From Caryophanales bacterium UBA6865 (lineage in GTDB: Bacteria > Bacillota_I > Bacilli_A > RFN20 > CAG-826), in assembly GCA_002449265.1 (NCBI GenBank), contig DKCV01000004.1, positions 1 to 14,314 on the forward strand: a stretch of DNA of 14,314 nucleotides. The letters are read 5' to 3'. Below are positions 6,871 to 12,915 of this stretch, in pieces; the first letter of the stretch is position 1, and the number at the start of each line of letters is the position of its first letter. The translations under genes and the position numbers were made by a program. The notes beneath the pieces were generated by a model. That model worked only from the letters and a program-made list of their open reading frames with translations, was not told the origin of the DNA and made no database searches.

Positions 6871-7143
6871 ATGGCCACAACAAATTTGAATATCCGCACT
6901 GATAAGGCGGTCAAAGATCAAGCCGAAGCAATCTTCAACAAACTTGGATTCAATATGACGACGGCTGTTAATATGTTTCTAAGAGCAACCATCCGCGAAA
7001 ATGGCATCCCTTTCGATTTACGATTGGATGTACCAAATGAAGTAACTGCTTCAGCGATTGAGGAAGGAAGAAGGCTTGTAGCAGATCCTTCTGCCCCACG
7101 CTATTCCAGCATGGATGAACTGAAAGCGGCGTTGAAAGGATGA
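6871..7143 (+). CDS. dinJ: Type II antitoxin, RelB/DinJ family
   Basis: 90 aa. The N-terminus TTNLNIRTDKAVKDQAEAIFNKLG followed by MTTAVNMFLRATIRENGIPFDL is the characteristic DinJ ribbon-helix-helix domain for dimerisation and operator binding. The C-terminal half (ASAIEEGRRLVADPSAPRYSSMDELKAAL) is the flexible segment that wraps the toxin. The start has a strong AAGGAGGT 7 nt upstream. The stop overlaps the toxin start by 4 nt (ATGA), the standard arrangement for coupled antitoxin-toxin translation. It neutralises the YafQ-like toxin encoded next and probably represses its own promoter through the palindrome at 6804-6813. Confidence 0.92.
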   Translation: MATTNLNIRTDKAVKDQAEAIFNKLGFNMTTAVNMFLRATIRENGIPFDLRLDVPNEVTASAIEEGRRLVADPSAPRYSSMDELKAALKG

Positions 7144-7421
7144 AGTATGACGTACAGTTTACCAATCAGTTTAAGAAAGATTTGAAGCTTGCGAAAAAGC
7201 AGAACAAGAATCTGGATAAATTGTTTGAAGTTATCGGTATTCTTGCGAATGGCTGTACATTGGATGCCAGATACAAAGACCACGGCCTTACAGGCAACTA
7301 TAAAGGAACACGTGAGTGTCACGTTGAACCAGACTGGTTACTGATTTATGAAATTCGGAATGATGTACTGGTTCTGATGCTCTATCGACTCGGTACACAC
7401 TCCGAACTATTTAAAAAATAA
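7140..7421 (+). CDS. yafQ: Type II toxin, YafQ family mRNA interferase
   Basis: 93 aa, full length for YafQ, a RelE-superfamily ribosome-dependent mRNA endonuclease. The catalytic pattern known from the E. coli enzyme is intact: H48 (YKDHGL), H61 (TRECHV), D65 (EPDWLLIY), H87 (LGTHSELF) and F91. The typical N-terminus KYDVQFTNQFKKDLKLAKKQ is also present. It overlaps the antitoxin gene by 4 nt and is followed at 7453 by a terminator, so the pair is a complete bicistronic addiction module. Nothing suggests inactivation. Confidence 0.92.
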   Translation: MKYDVQFTNQFKKDLKLAKKQNKNLDKLFEVIGILANGCTLDARYKDHGLTGNYKGTRECHVEPDWLLIYEIRNDVLVLMLYRLGTHSELFKK

Positions 7422-7452
7422 ATCATAATGACGAAAGCATCTACTAGAAATG

Positions 7453-7494
7453 AAAGGCGCTCTAAATCCTAGGCATTAGGAGAGGGCGCCTTTT
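7453..7494 (+). terminator. Rho-independent terminator of the dinJ-yafQ operon
   Basis: GGCGCTCT (7456-7463) pairs with AGAGGGCGCC (7481-7490) with one bulged G, and inner CCTA/TAGG extends the stem. The stem is followed by TTTT (7491-7494) and preceded by AAA. It starts about 32 bp after the yafQ stop. Confidence 0.75.
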
Positions 7495-7560
7495 CAATTT
7501 CAGCCTAAAAGGAGAGCCGCAAGATGTTAATGCAATTAATAAGCCATGCAGCCCCCTCTC

Positions 7561-7620
7561 ACGATCATGAATAGCAAATCAAAACACACAGAATATATAG
7601 CCACAATTAAGATAGACTGA
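7561..7620 (+). pseudogene. C-terminal coding scar of an unidentified protein (copy B)
   Basis: Reads TIMNSKSKHTEYIATIKID then TGA, in the same frame as copy A at 2181-2240. Similarity begins abruptly at about 7561; the sequence upstream (7500-7560) shows no continuation of the protein. It is followed directly by the long repeat copy 5, as copy A is by copy 2, so the coding tail and the flank were duplicated together. Confidence 0.45.
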
Positions 7621-7910
7621 CGCCTAAATGCTTTTGCAAGGAACATGATGGAAACTGAGGAGCATGATTAAAAGTGTTGTCTTCAATGTATCATCAATCT
7701 ATTCAAAACGTACAAGCGAGGACTCGAAGGGAAATATCTATTTCCTGGTACTACCTTGGTGTATGGTTTTAGCCAGTTGCACAGTCATGTTTGGAATGCG
7801 GTGGATATGTTCCTTTCGCACATTGCCTGTATGGGTAGACTTGTTCTTTGTGTCCATGCTATGCATGTCGAGACTGTAACACGCCTACGACTAAAAGAGT
7901 GATAAATATC
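7621..7910 (+). repeat. Interspersed repeat, copy 5 (long form)
   Basis: Aligns with copy 2 along nearly its whole length with scattered substitutions and small gaps, and its right 140 bp aligns with copies 1 and 4. In this copy the TGCGT/ACGCA inverted pair has become TGTGT/ATGCA, which still pairs through G-T wobbles. It lies between the dinJ-yafQ module and Fic gene 2. The open frame 7664-7879 is not conserved in copy 2 (stop after RTN) and is not called as a gene. Confidence 0.65.
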
Positions 7911-7975
7911 AAGAAGAATAGGCGGTGGCAGCATGCTATTATCTATTTTAAAATTTGATAATTAAAAATGTCAGG

Positions 7976-8062
7976 TAGACTAAAAAGTAGACTAGAAAAT
8001 AGCCTAAAAGTAGACTAAACAAACATTAATTTACTGCATATAAAAGTGTAAAATATATGCAG
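7976..8062. promoter_or_regulatory. TAGACTA array and inverted repeat upstream of Fic gene 2
   Basis: TAGACTA at 7976-7982, 7988-7994 and 8011-8017, and the variant TAGCCTA at 8000-8006, are spaced 12, 12 and 11 bp apart, each followed by A-rich sequence. Downstream, CTGCATATA (8034-8042) and TATATGCAG (8054-8062) form a perfect 9-bp inverted repeat with an 11-nt centre containing the TA-rich -10-like sequence; it ends just before the AAGGA ribosome binding site. This is a likely autoregulatory region for the Fic gene. Confidence 0.55.
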
Positions 8063-8078
8063 AAAGGAAAATGATGTT

Positions 8079-9131
8079 ATGCATAAATTTACTTATGAAT
8101 TCCTAAGGGATAAAACTATTACATCAGATTTATTTTCTTTGTCCAACATTATTACTGATTTAAAAAGCAAAACGGACGAAAAAAAGAATTCCAACAAATC
8201 TCTCTTCTCCAAATTAGAAACAATCGCTATTAAAGCATCTGTTGAAGGTAGCAATGCTATCGAAGGAATATTTACCACCGAGCAAAGAATTAAAGAAATC
8301 GTTGAAAACAACAGTGAGCCTTTAACTCATAGCGAAGAAGAAATTGCTGGTTATCATGACGCTATTAGGTTTGTAAAAGATAACTACCAGTACCTTTCAT
8401 TCAATGAAGAAACAATTAAAAGAATACACGCTATGCTTGTTTCTAGGCACATTGGTTATGATAAGGGCGGAAAATATAAGGTCAGCGACAATCTTATCGC
8501 TGAAAAATATCCAGACGGAACAATTAAAAGAGTCATTTTTGTACCTACCAAAGCAAAAGATACCGAAAAAGCGATGAATGATTTATGCCTAGCTTATCAA
8601 GTATATAGAGATGATTACGGCATTCCTGCACTTTTGTTGATTCCTTGTGTAATTGTAGATTTCCTTTCTATCCATCCTTTTAGTGATGGCAACGGCCGAG
8701 CATCTCGACTTCTTACTCTATTGCTTCTTTACAAAGAGGGATATGACATTGGAAAATACATTTCTTTCGAAAACCAAATCAATAAATATAAAGGCAACTA
8801 TTATGATGCTTTAGAGAGAAGCCAGAAACAGTGGCATGAGTCTAAAAACACATATTATCCGTTTATAGAATTTACATTTCAGATCCTTTACCTATGCTAC
8901 AAGGAAATTAATAGAAGATTTATTAGGACCAAGAGTGGAAAAGATAAAAAGAGCGAGCGTATTGAAACTGTCATTATGGACAGCATTGTTCCAATGTCAA
9001 AATCAGACATTCAAGAACTTCTTCCTGATATCTCGATAACCACAATTGAAGCGGTTCTAGCCAAATTACTGGAAGAAAACAAAATCCGCAAAATAGGAAC
9101 ATTCAAAAACGCTAAATATTTGAAAAAGTAA
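8079..9131 (+). CDS. Fic family protein 2 (class II, C-terminal winged helix)
   Basis: 350 aa, a distant paralogue of the Fic protein at 2746. Residues 1-50 form an N-terminal helical region. S58-NAI-E62-G63 is the class II inhibitory motif. The flap region is AEKYPDGTIKRVIFVPT (141-157). H199-PFSDGNGR-207 is a complete Fic catalytic loop, predicting AMP transfer to a protein target. Residues about 290-350 form a winged helix (MSKSDIQELLPDISITTIEAVLAKLLEENKIRKIG). The start at 8079 has AAGGA about 10 nt upstream; two nearby ATGs at 8071 and 8074 are out of frame. The N-terminal 50 residues differ clearly from Fic 1 while the core is alike, so the two probably have different partners or targets. 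No separate antitoxin gene is present. Confidence 0.9.
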   Translation: MHKFTYEFLRDKTITSDLFSLSNIITDLKSKTDEKKNSNKSLFSKLETIAIKASVEGSNAIEGIFTTEQRIKEIVENNSEPLTHSEEEIAGYHDAIRFVKDNYQYLSFNEETIKRIHAMLVSRHIGYDKGGKYKVSDNLIAEKYPDGTIKRVIFVPTKAKDTEKAMNDLCLAYQVYRDDYGIPALLLIPCVIVDFLSIHPFSDGNGRASRLLTLLLLYKEGYDIGKYISFENQINKYKGNYYDALERSQKQWHESKNTYYPFIEFTFQILYLCYKEINRRFIRTKSGKDKKSERIETVIMDSIVPMSKSDIQELLPDISITTIEAVLAKLLEENKIRKIGTFKNAKYLKK

Positions 9132-9173
9132 GAAGCGTGCTTCCGACCACCCGAAAAGGCTTGTCGTACTGCA

Positions 9174-9356
9174 CTAATCAACGATAAGTAGACAGTTTTG
9201 CTGGAAGTTGTAGACAAGTTCTTGGGGCTTGAAGCCACCAAACTTTTCAAGGTACTTTCCCTTGTACTGTTTCGGAGTCAGATGCCTAAGGCAACACATT
9301 GGCCTTCCCTCGTTGAAGAACCTTATGCGTATTCTGACTTGGGTGGGCGAACGAAT
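9174..9356 (-). pseudogene. IS3-type transposase (OrfB) C-terminal remnant
   Basis: On the minus strand, a 60-codon frame ending in TAG (9176-9174) encodes RIRFFNEGRP, LRHLTPKQYKGKYL and EKFGGFKPQELVYNFQ, the C-terminal end of an rve/DDE transposase of the IS3 group (the Y/F-x-N-x-x-R-P and LTPxxY signature). The frame is closed by TGA at 9357-9359 and the catalytic core is absent, so only a tail remains. The sequence from 9360 to about 9540 shows no further transposase in any frame. The remnant lies between Fic gene 2 and the second toxin-antitoxin pair and marks past transposition. Confidence 0.75.
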
Positions 9357-9540
9357 TCAGATTCCCCTTGATGGCCGACGTGGTTTACTCAGCCGTCACG
9401 CCAATTATACAAATTTATTGCCACTCCCACCGATTGACAAACATTTGCACAATGTTGCCAATTGTTTTGTTCTTGGTTCTATTTTGTTGCAGGCTCTTCC
9501 TTTCTTAATATGTAAATAGCTCCATACTTCAAAATGCTTG
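9357..9540. other. Spacer beyond the transposase remnant
   Basis: No gene is recognised. A short plus-strand open frame (9229-9519) runs across and antisense to the transposase tail and has no recognisable family, so it is treated as spurious. The left half may be non-coding debris from the same insertion. Confidence 0.3.
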
Positions 9541-9547
9541 CAAACGC

Positions 9548-9587
9548 TTGCGAATGACCTTATTTTTTGTATAATGTATCCAAGGAG
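9548..9587 (+). promoter_or_regulatory. Promoter and ribosome binding site of the second toxin-antitoxin operon
   Basis: TTGCGA (9548-9553), a 16-bp spacer and TATAAT (9570-9575) form a good sigma-A promoter. AAGGAG (9582-9587) follows, 10 nt before ATG 9598. The predicted transcript start (about 9582) lies downstream of the alternative ATG at 9538, which excludes the longer frame. Confidence 0.65.
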
Positions 9588-9597
9588 TGTGATATAT

Positions 9598-9903
9598 ATG
9601 GCAAATACAACAGCTGTTTACGCCCGTATTGATACAGGCCTAAAAGAAAACGCCGAGGAAATTCTTTCTCAACTTGGTATTACACCGTCCAGTGCCATTC
9701 AAATGCTGTATAGCCAGATTGTATTAACTAGAGGCTTGCCTCTTAACTTGCATCTTCCATCTAAAAAGCCAACTGCGATTGCTGACATGAGCAAAGCGAA
9801 TCTTGATGCGGAGTTAAAAAGAGGTGTTGAATCCTTAAAATCAGGAAAAACCTATACGGCAGACGAGATTGATACTGAACTTGCTAAGGAATTCGGTATA
9901 TGA
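9598..9903 (+). CDS. Type II antitoxin, RelB/DinJ family (second copy)
   Basis: 101 aa from ATG 9598, supported by the promoter at 9548-9575 and AAGGAG. The N-terminus ANTTAVYARIDTGLKENAEEILSQLGITPSSAIQMLYSQIVLTRGLPLNL is the RelB/DinJ ribbon-helix-helix domain, divergent from the antitoxin at 6871. The tail (LDAELKRGVESLKSGKTYTADEIDTELAKEFGI) is the toxin-binding extension. It overlaps the following toxin start by 4 nt (ATGA). It is paired with a RelE/ParE-type toxin, not YafQ, so the two modules are not simple duplicates. Confidence 0.9.
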   Translation: MANTTAVYARIDTGLKENAEEILSQLGITPSSAIQMLYSQIVLTRGLPLNLHLPSKKPTAIADMSKANLDAELKRGVESLKSGKTYTADEIDTELAKEFGI

Positions 9904-10235
9904 GCGATGCTTATTCCGTAATTTATTCCTCAGAAGCACGAAGCGATATCAAAGAGATTTATTCCTACATTGCTTTTGAACTACTTGTTCCTGAGGTTGC
10001 TAAGGAACAAGTGAATAGAATTAGAAAAAATATCCGTTCTCTTAATTTTATGCCGTCGCGAAATCCTGTCGTTGATTGGCAACCATGGAGAAGCATGGGA
10101 ATGCATAAAGCACTGGTGGATCGTTTCGCTGTTTTCTACATAATAGACAGCAATGCAATGAAGATAACTATCGTTCGAATCTTTTATGGCGGTCGGGATA
10201 TTGAAGGCGTTGTGTCACAAACGTGTGGTGTTTAA
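9900..10235 (+). CDS. Type II toxin, RelE/ParE family
   Basis: 111 aa. YSVIYSSEARSDIKEIYSYIAFELLVPEVAKEQVNRI is the standard RelE/ParE N-terminal strand plus helical hairpin. The C-terminus WRSMGMHKALVDRFAVFYIID...ITIVRIFYGGRDIE carries the conserved strands and the R-I-x-Y-G-G-R-D motif (R93, R99). From sequence alone, RelE-like mRNA cleavage or ParE-like gyrase poisoning cannot be separated with certainty; the RIFYGGRD ending is common in RelE-type partners of DinJ antitoxins. It overlaps the antitoxin by 4 nt and appears intact. No clear terminator follows. Confidence 0.88.
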   Translation: MSDAYSVIYSSEARSDIKEIYSYIAFELLVPEVAKEQVNRIRKNIRSLNFMPSRNPVVDWQPWRSMGMHKALVDRFAVFYIIDSNAMKITIVRIFYGGRDIEGVVSQTCGV

Positions 10236-10582
10236 TTGTGAAAGGGGCAACGTTAACTACTTCTTGCTAACCCCTCTCAGCGTTCACACATATCCTCTAT
10301 GATGCTTGCCATTGTTGTTTTTTTACTCATGCTGTTCACTATGCCCATGGCCGCGAGTTCGTGCCTAAACATAAAGACAATGGAGCGTTATCGGCGAAGT
10401 GAATGCAGGGGGAATTCTTAGCCTAAAATCAACACTAATTTTTAAAGATAAGCAATATCGAAACACGTTTTGAATGCATTGATTTCGCACGAATAAACAC
10501 CAGCGTCTTTCAGTTACGTTCTTTTCAAAAAAACTAAACTACGGCAAAAACAAAAAATGGAGAAGAAGGAGCCCCTTATCAA
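10236..10582. other. Intergenic region without recognisable genes
   Basis: About 350 bp. GGGG...GTTA and TAAC-CCC near 10242-10276 can pair but no T run follows, so it is a poor terminator. TAGCCTAAAA at about 10419 matches the TAGCCTA unit of the Fic 2 upstream array. No open frame of interest, RNA gene or repeat copy was seen. Confidence 0.35.
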
Positions 10583-10611
10583 TTGATTCATAGGCTAGAG
10601 AATGCTACTTT
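10583..10611 (+). promoter_or_regulatory. Promoter candidate of the HNH-like gene
   Basis: TTGATT (10583-10588), a 17-bp spacer and TACTTT (10606-10611), with predicted transcript start near 10618. This favours ATG 10633, which has GAGGA just upstream, over ATG 10621. Confidence 0.45.
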
Positions 10612-10632
10612 AAAGAAGAAATGAGGAAAATT

Positions 10633-11262
10633 ATGGAAATAAGTAATTCTTTCGATATTTTGATATCTTTAATTAAAGCTTGCCAAGAAGATTGCGAGTA
10701 CCCACATGTTGGTGGCCCAAAAGGCTACGAAGTCAACTTAGGCGGTACGTATTATTTGCTAGGCCAAAGCGTTAGACTTCTATGGAATCGAAAAGGGCAT
10801 AAGTGCGTAAGTAAGAATGCACTAGAACTTTGGAATGATCTAAAAGTTGGCGACTCTATTTTCGATTATTGGTACCAAAAGCCTGTCTATTATAAAAATG
10901 AAGAGCCAGTCCATGCTAAGGGTTATGTTGGAGCAAAAAGCACCCCTGATTGGGAAGAAGATGTTAAATTTACCAAAAACGGAGATTGCTTTAGATTTCG
11001 ACAAGTTTTTCATGTTGAGCATATCGTTCCAATAGGCGTTATTTTAAAACAACTTTTAGAGTTGGACTTATCTGAAGAAAAGGATGAAGTTTATAAAAAG
11101 TTGGATTCAATCCTCAACAAGATTTATGTTTGCTATATCACCAAAGAAGAAGATAGAGAATTAAATAGGCATGCAAAAACAAAACGCTCAGATGATTACA
11201 TTGAGGTAATAAACGGGGTTTATAAGGATGCAAAAATCGAAGTTATTGGATGGGATAAATGA
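10633..11262 (+). CDS. HNH-endonuclease-like protein, family not identified
   Basis: 209 aa from ATG 10633 (GAGG 6 nt upstream); a start four codons earlier at 10621 lacks a ribosome binding site. Counting from 10633, residues about 124-137 read FRQVFHVEHIVPIG, with an E-H pair preceded by another His, like the first strand of a beta-beta-alpha metal nuclease. ILNKIYVCYITKEEDRELNR (about 161-180) supplies the Asn and helix expected after it. The N-terminal half (GGPKGYEVNLGGTYYLLGQSVRLLW, YEVNL, WYQKPVYY) is not familiar to me. Inferred: a small nuclease, possibly a restriction or defence effector; the zinc-knuckle cysteines of some HNH proteins are not evident. It stands alone on the plus strand and converges on the AAA ATPase gene. 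Confidence 0.6.
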   Translation: MEISNSFDILISLIKACQEDCEYPHVGGPKGYEVNLGGTYYLLGQSVRLLWNRKGHKCVSKNALELWNDLKVGDSIFDYWYQKPVYYKNEEPVHAKGYVGAKSTPDWEEDVKFTKNGDCFRFRQVFHVEHIVPIGVILKQLLELDLSEEKDEVYKKLDSILNKIYVCYITKEEDRELNRHAKTKRSDDYIEVINGVYKDAKIEVIGWDK

Positions 11263-11377
11263 TTGATTTGCCCAAGGAGAAGTTTTCTCGATGAGAATCT
11301 AAAATTCTCAGAATGGTTATTTAATGATTGTGTTTTCGGCTCCGCCTTCACAAATACATGCAACTATTTTTGATCGT
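11263..11377. terminator. Convergent intergenic region with two hairpins
   Basis: A perfect 7-bp stem TGAGAAT / ATTCTCA (11292-11298, 11304-11310) lies after the HNH gene. TTGTG/CACAA (11328-11332, 11349-11353) encloses an inner GGC/GCC and faces the ATPase gene end. Neither has a clean T run; they may act as weak terminators for the two converging transcripts. Confidence 0.35.
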
Positions 11378-12538
11378 TCAGCCATTCTGTTTCACCCCAT
11401 CCATTAGGAGTTTGTTTTTCAAAGCGATATAGGCGCCATATTGAGGAGCGGTGCCTTTAAGAAAATCGCTTTGATAGGCATCACTTTTCTTGATGTCGTT
11501 TCTCTTCAAGATTTTAGATAGGTTCTCTATGAAGATGCCATTTATATTTCGCACGACATAAATGCAATCGTTTCGTTTGAATTGATCCAATAATTCCGCA
11601 TAGTGAGTGGAGAATAGAAGTGTTGCTCCAGCAACATTGATTTTGTTATTCATGTAGAAGCGAAGAAGGGTGGATACAATCTCGTGGTTGAAATGGTTTT
11701 CTAGTTCGTCGATTAAGAGATACTCGCCGTTCAGGAATGCCTCAAATGCACTTAAAAAGAGATTGATGCCTTTTATTGTGCCAGAAGAAAGATAACGCTC
11801 TACGTCGTTTATGCGGTTTAATTTGATTTCTGGCTTCTTATGGAATTTTAACGAAATGATTTTGTCCTTGCCCGCTTGCTGAACATTAATGTACTCAATG
11901 CTTGGGTCGAAGAAAGCAATTAATTCAACGGGGCAATTTTCCGATAAAGCTAAATGATTCTCGTTGGTATATTTCAGCATATCTATGTATAGAACCTTGT
12001 CTTGATGCTGCTTATTGAACGCGATCATGATACTTACATCGTCGGATAAAAACGCCTCGTTGTCCTTTCTTTCCATGATGGTTTTTGCGTTATTTCGGTT
12101 GAATAAGTCGTTCTTCTTTTTGATGGATTTGCATGACTTTTCTTTTAAAGACTCATGTGTGATGAATAGTTTCTTCTCTTTTCGTGCGATGGTGGTGGTT
12201 AAGAAATAAATCGCATTAGAAGAAAGAAAACAAACTTCAAAAATCGCCTCGCCTTCTTCTTTTAAACCATCAAAAAGCTCTAAGTATTTCGTGTTATTTA
12301 AAGGTTCGTTGTTTAATAAAGAAAAAGCGAAAGAGAGGATTTTCAAAATACTCGTTTTTCCGGAAGCGTTTAAACCGATGAATGAAATCACATTATTTGA
12401 GTAATAACCGTTCTTTCCGTTTTTAAATAAGAAGCTTAATTCATCATCGTCTTTCACTCTTTGGGACGCGGTGAAATCAATTTCTCCTTTATCCTTAACT
12501 AGCGGCAAGCCAGAAAATGCAATTTTCAATATTTTCAT
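11378..12538 (-). CDS. ABC-type AAA ATPase (OLD/AbiL/RloC-like ATP-binding protein)
   Basis: 386 aa. Walker A is GLNASGKTS (55-63), the ABC signature-like segment is YLSSGT (249-254), Walker B is EYLLIDELENH (272-282) and the switch histidine is in LLFSTH (307-312). The long insertion between Walker A and the signature is helical and variable. The C-terminus KRNDIKKSDAYQSDFLKGTAPQYGAY is typical of the abortive-infection-type ATPases often annotated as AAA family ATPase. The start at 12538 has AAGGAG 5 nt upstream. Such ATPases usually act with a nuclease or RloB-like partner in the same operon; none is present here on the same strand. The HNH-like gene is convergent, so a functional pair is possible but unproven. 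All ATPase motifs are intact. Confidence 0.85.
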   Translation of the reverse strand: MKILKIAFSGLPLVKDKGEIDFTASQRVKDDDELSFLFKNGKNGYYSNNVISFIGLNASGKTSILKILSFAFSLLNNEPLNNTKYLELFDGLKEEGEAIFEVCFLSSNAIYFLTTTIARKEKKLFITHESLKEKSCKSIKKKNDLFNRNNAKTIMERKDNEAFLSDDVSIMIAFNKQHQDKVLYIDMLKYTNENHLALSENCPVELIAFFDPSIEYINVQQAGKDKIISLKFHKKPEIKLNRINDVERYLSSGTIKGINLFLSAFEAFLNGEYLLIDELENHFNHEIVSTLLRFYMNNKINVAGATLLFSTHYAELLDQFKRNDCIYVVRNINGIFIENLSKILKRNDIKKSDAYQSDFLKGTAPQYGAYIALKNKLLMDGVKQNG

Positions 12539-12565
12539 AAACGCTCCTTAAAACTTAAAAACAAA

Positions 12566-12913
12566 ATGATAGTACCTAAAATATATCATTTTGATGTTAA
12601 AAATGAAAATAAAAACGGAAAATACGTTCTAACTTTCTTTTTCGATTCAAAAAGTATCGTAAAAATTTTGCAATATGTGAAACAAAAAGATAGAACAAGC
12701 AAATGTTTCACATATGAGATGGATGAAGCCAAGTTTAATTGCATATCTTTGGCGAATTATATGCAATTAAAAATAAATTTAGGACGATATCCTTGCAAAT
12801 CCATGATATTTTTTATTCCCGAAGCAGAAGTTAAAGCCATATCAAAAGCAAAACAAAAAGGATTTGAGGGTTCACCAAATCCTTGTGCTATTTGTTTATG
12901 CGATTTTGGATGA
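12566..12913 (+). CDS. Small hypothetical protein, 115 aa
   Basis: Not a family I recognise. The frame starts 27 bp from the divergent AAA ATPase start and lacks a visible ribosome binding site (upstream is A-rich), so it may be leaderless or wrongly started. Codon use and composition look protein-like: an N-terminal stretch of alternating strands (KIYHFDVKNENKNGKYVLTF), a helix (DEAKFNCISLANYMQLKINL), then a charged helix (EAEVKAISKAKQKGF) and a Cys-containing tail (NPCAICLCDFG). It converges on the AAA ATPase gene at 12916 with only two bases between stops. The sequence coding its tail contains what looks like the terminator of that minus-strand gene. Real expression is uncertain. Confidence 0.45.
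   Translation: MIVPKIYHFDVKNENKNGKYVLTFFFDSKSIVKILQYVKQKDRTSKCFTYEMDEAKFNCISLANYMQLKINLGRYPCKSMIFFIPEAEVKAISKAKQKGFEGSPNPCAICLCDFG
12855..12882 (-). terminator. Minus-strand terminator inside the 3' end of the 115-aa ORF
   Basis: Read on the minus strand, GGATTTG (12882-12876) and CAAATCC (12866-12860) form a perfect 7-bp stem with a 9-nt loop followed by TTTTTG. It lies 34 bp beyond the stop of the minus-strand ATPase gene, in the right place and orientation to end that transcript. Confidence 0.65.
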
Positions 12914-12915
12914 TT

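Noticed and set aside
7664..7879. 71-codon frame within repeat copy 5
   Set aside because: The matching frame in copy 2 is interrupted by stops, so it is repeat DNA rather than a gene.
53..7910. Integron-like cassette array with the repeats as attC sites
   Set aside because: The repeats lack convincing RYYYAAC/GTTRRRY ends and a long attC-type imperfect palindrome, no integrase is visible, and one operon runs in the opposite direction.
7976..8017. CRISPR-like array
   Set aside because: Seven-base units with 4-5-bp gaps are far too short for CRISPR repeats and spacers, and no cas gene is present.
9229..9519. 96-codon plus-strand frame
   Set aside because: It runs antisense to the transposase remnant and through non-coding spacer; no ribosome binding site or family.
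10633..12538. Canonical Septu (PtuA-PtuB) operon
   Set aside because: The two genes are on opposite strands and convergent; Septu genes are co-directional. Only a looser relationship is kept as a finding.
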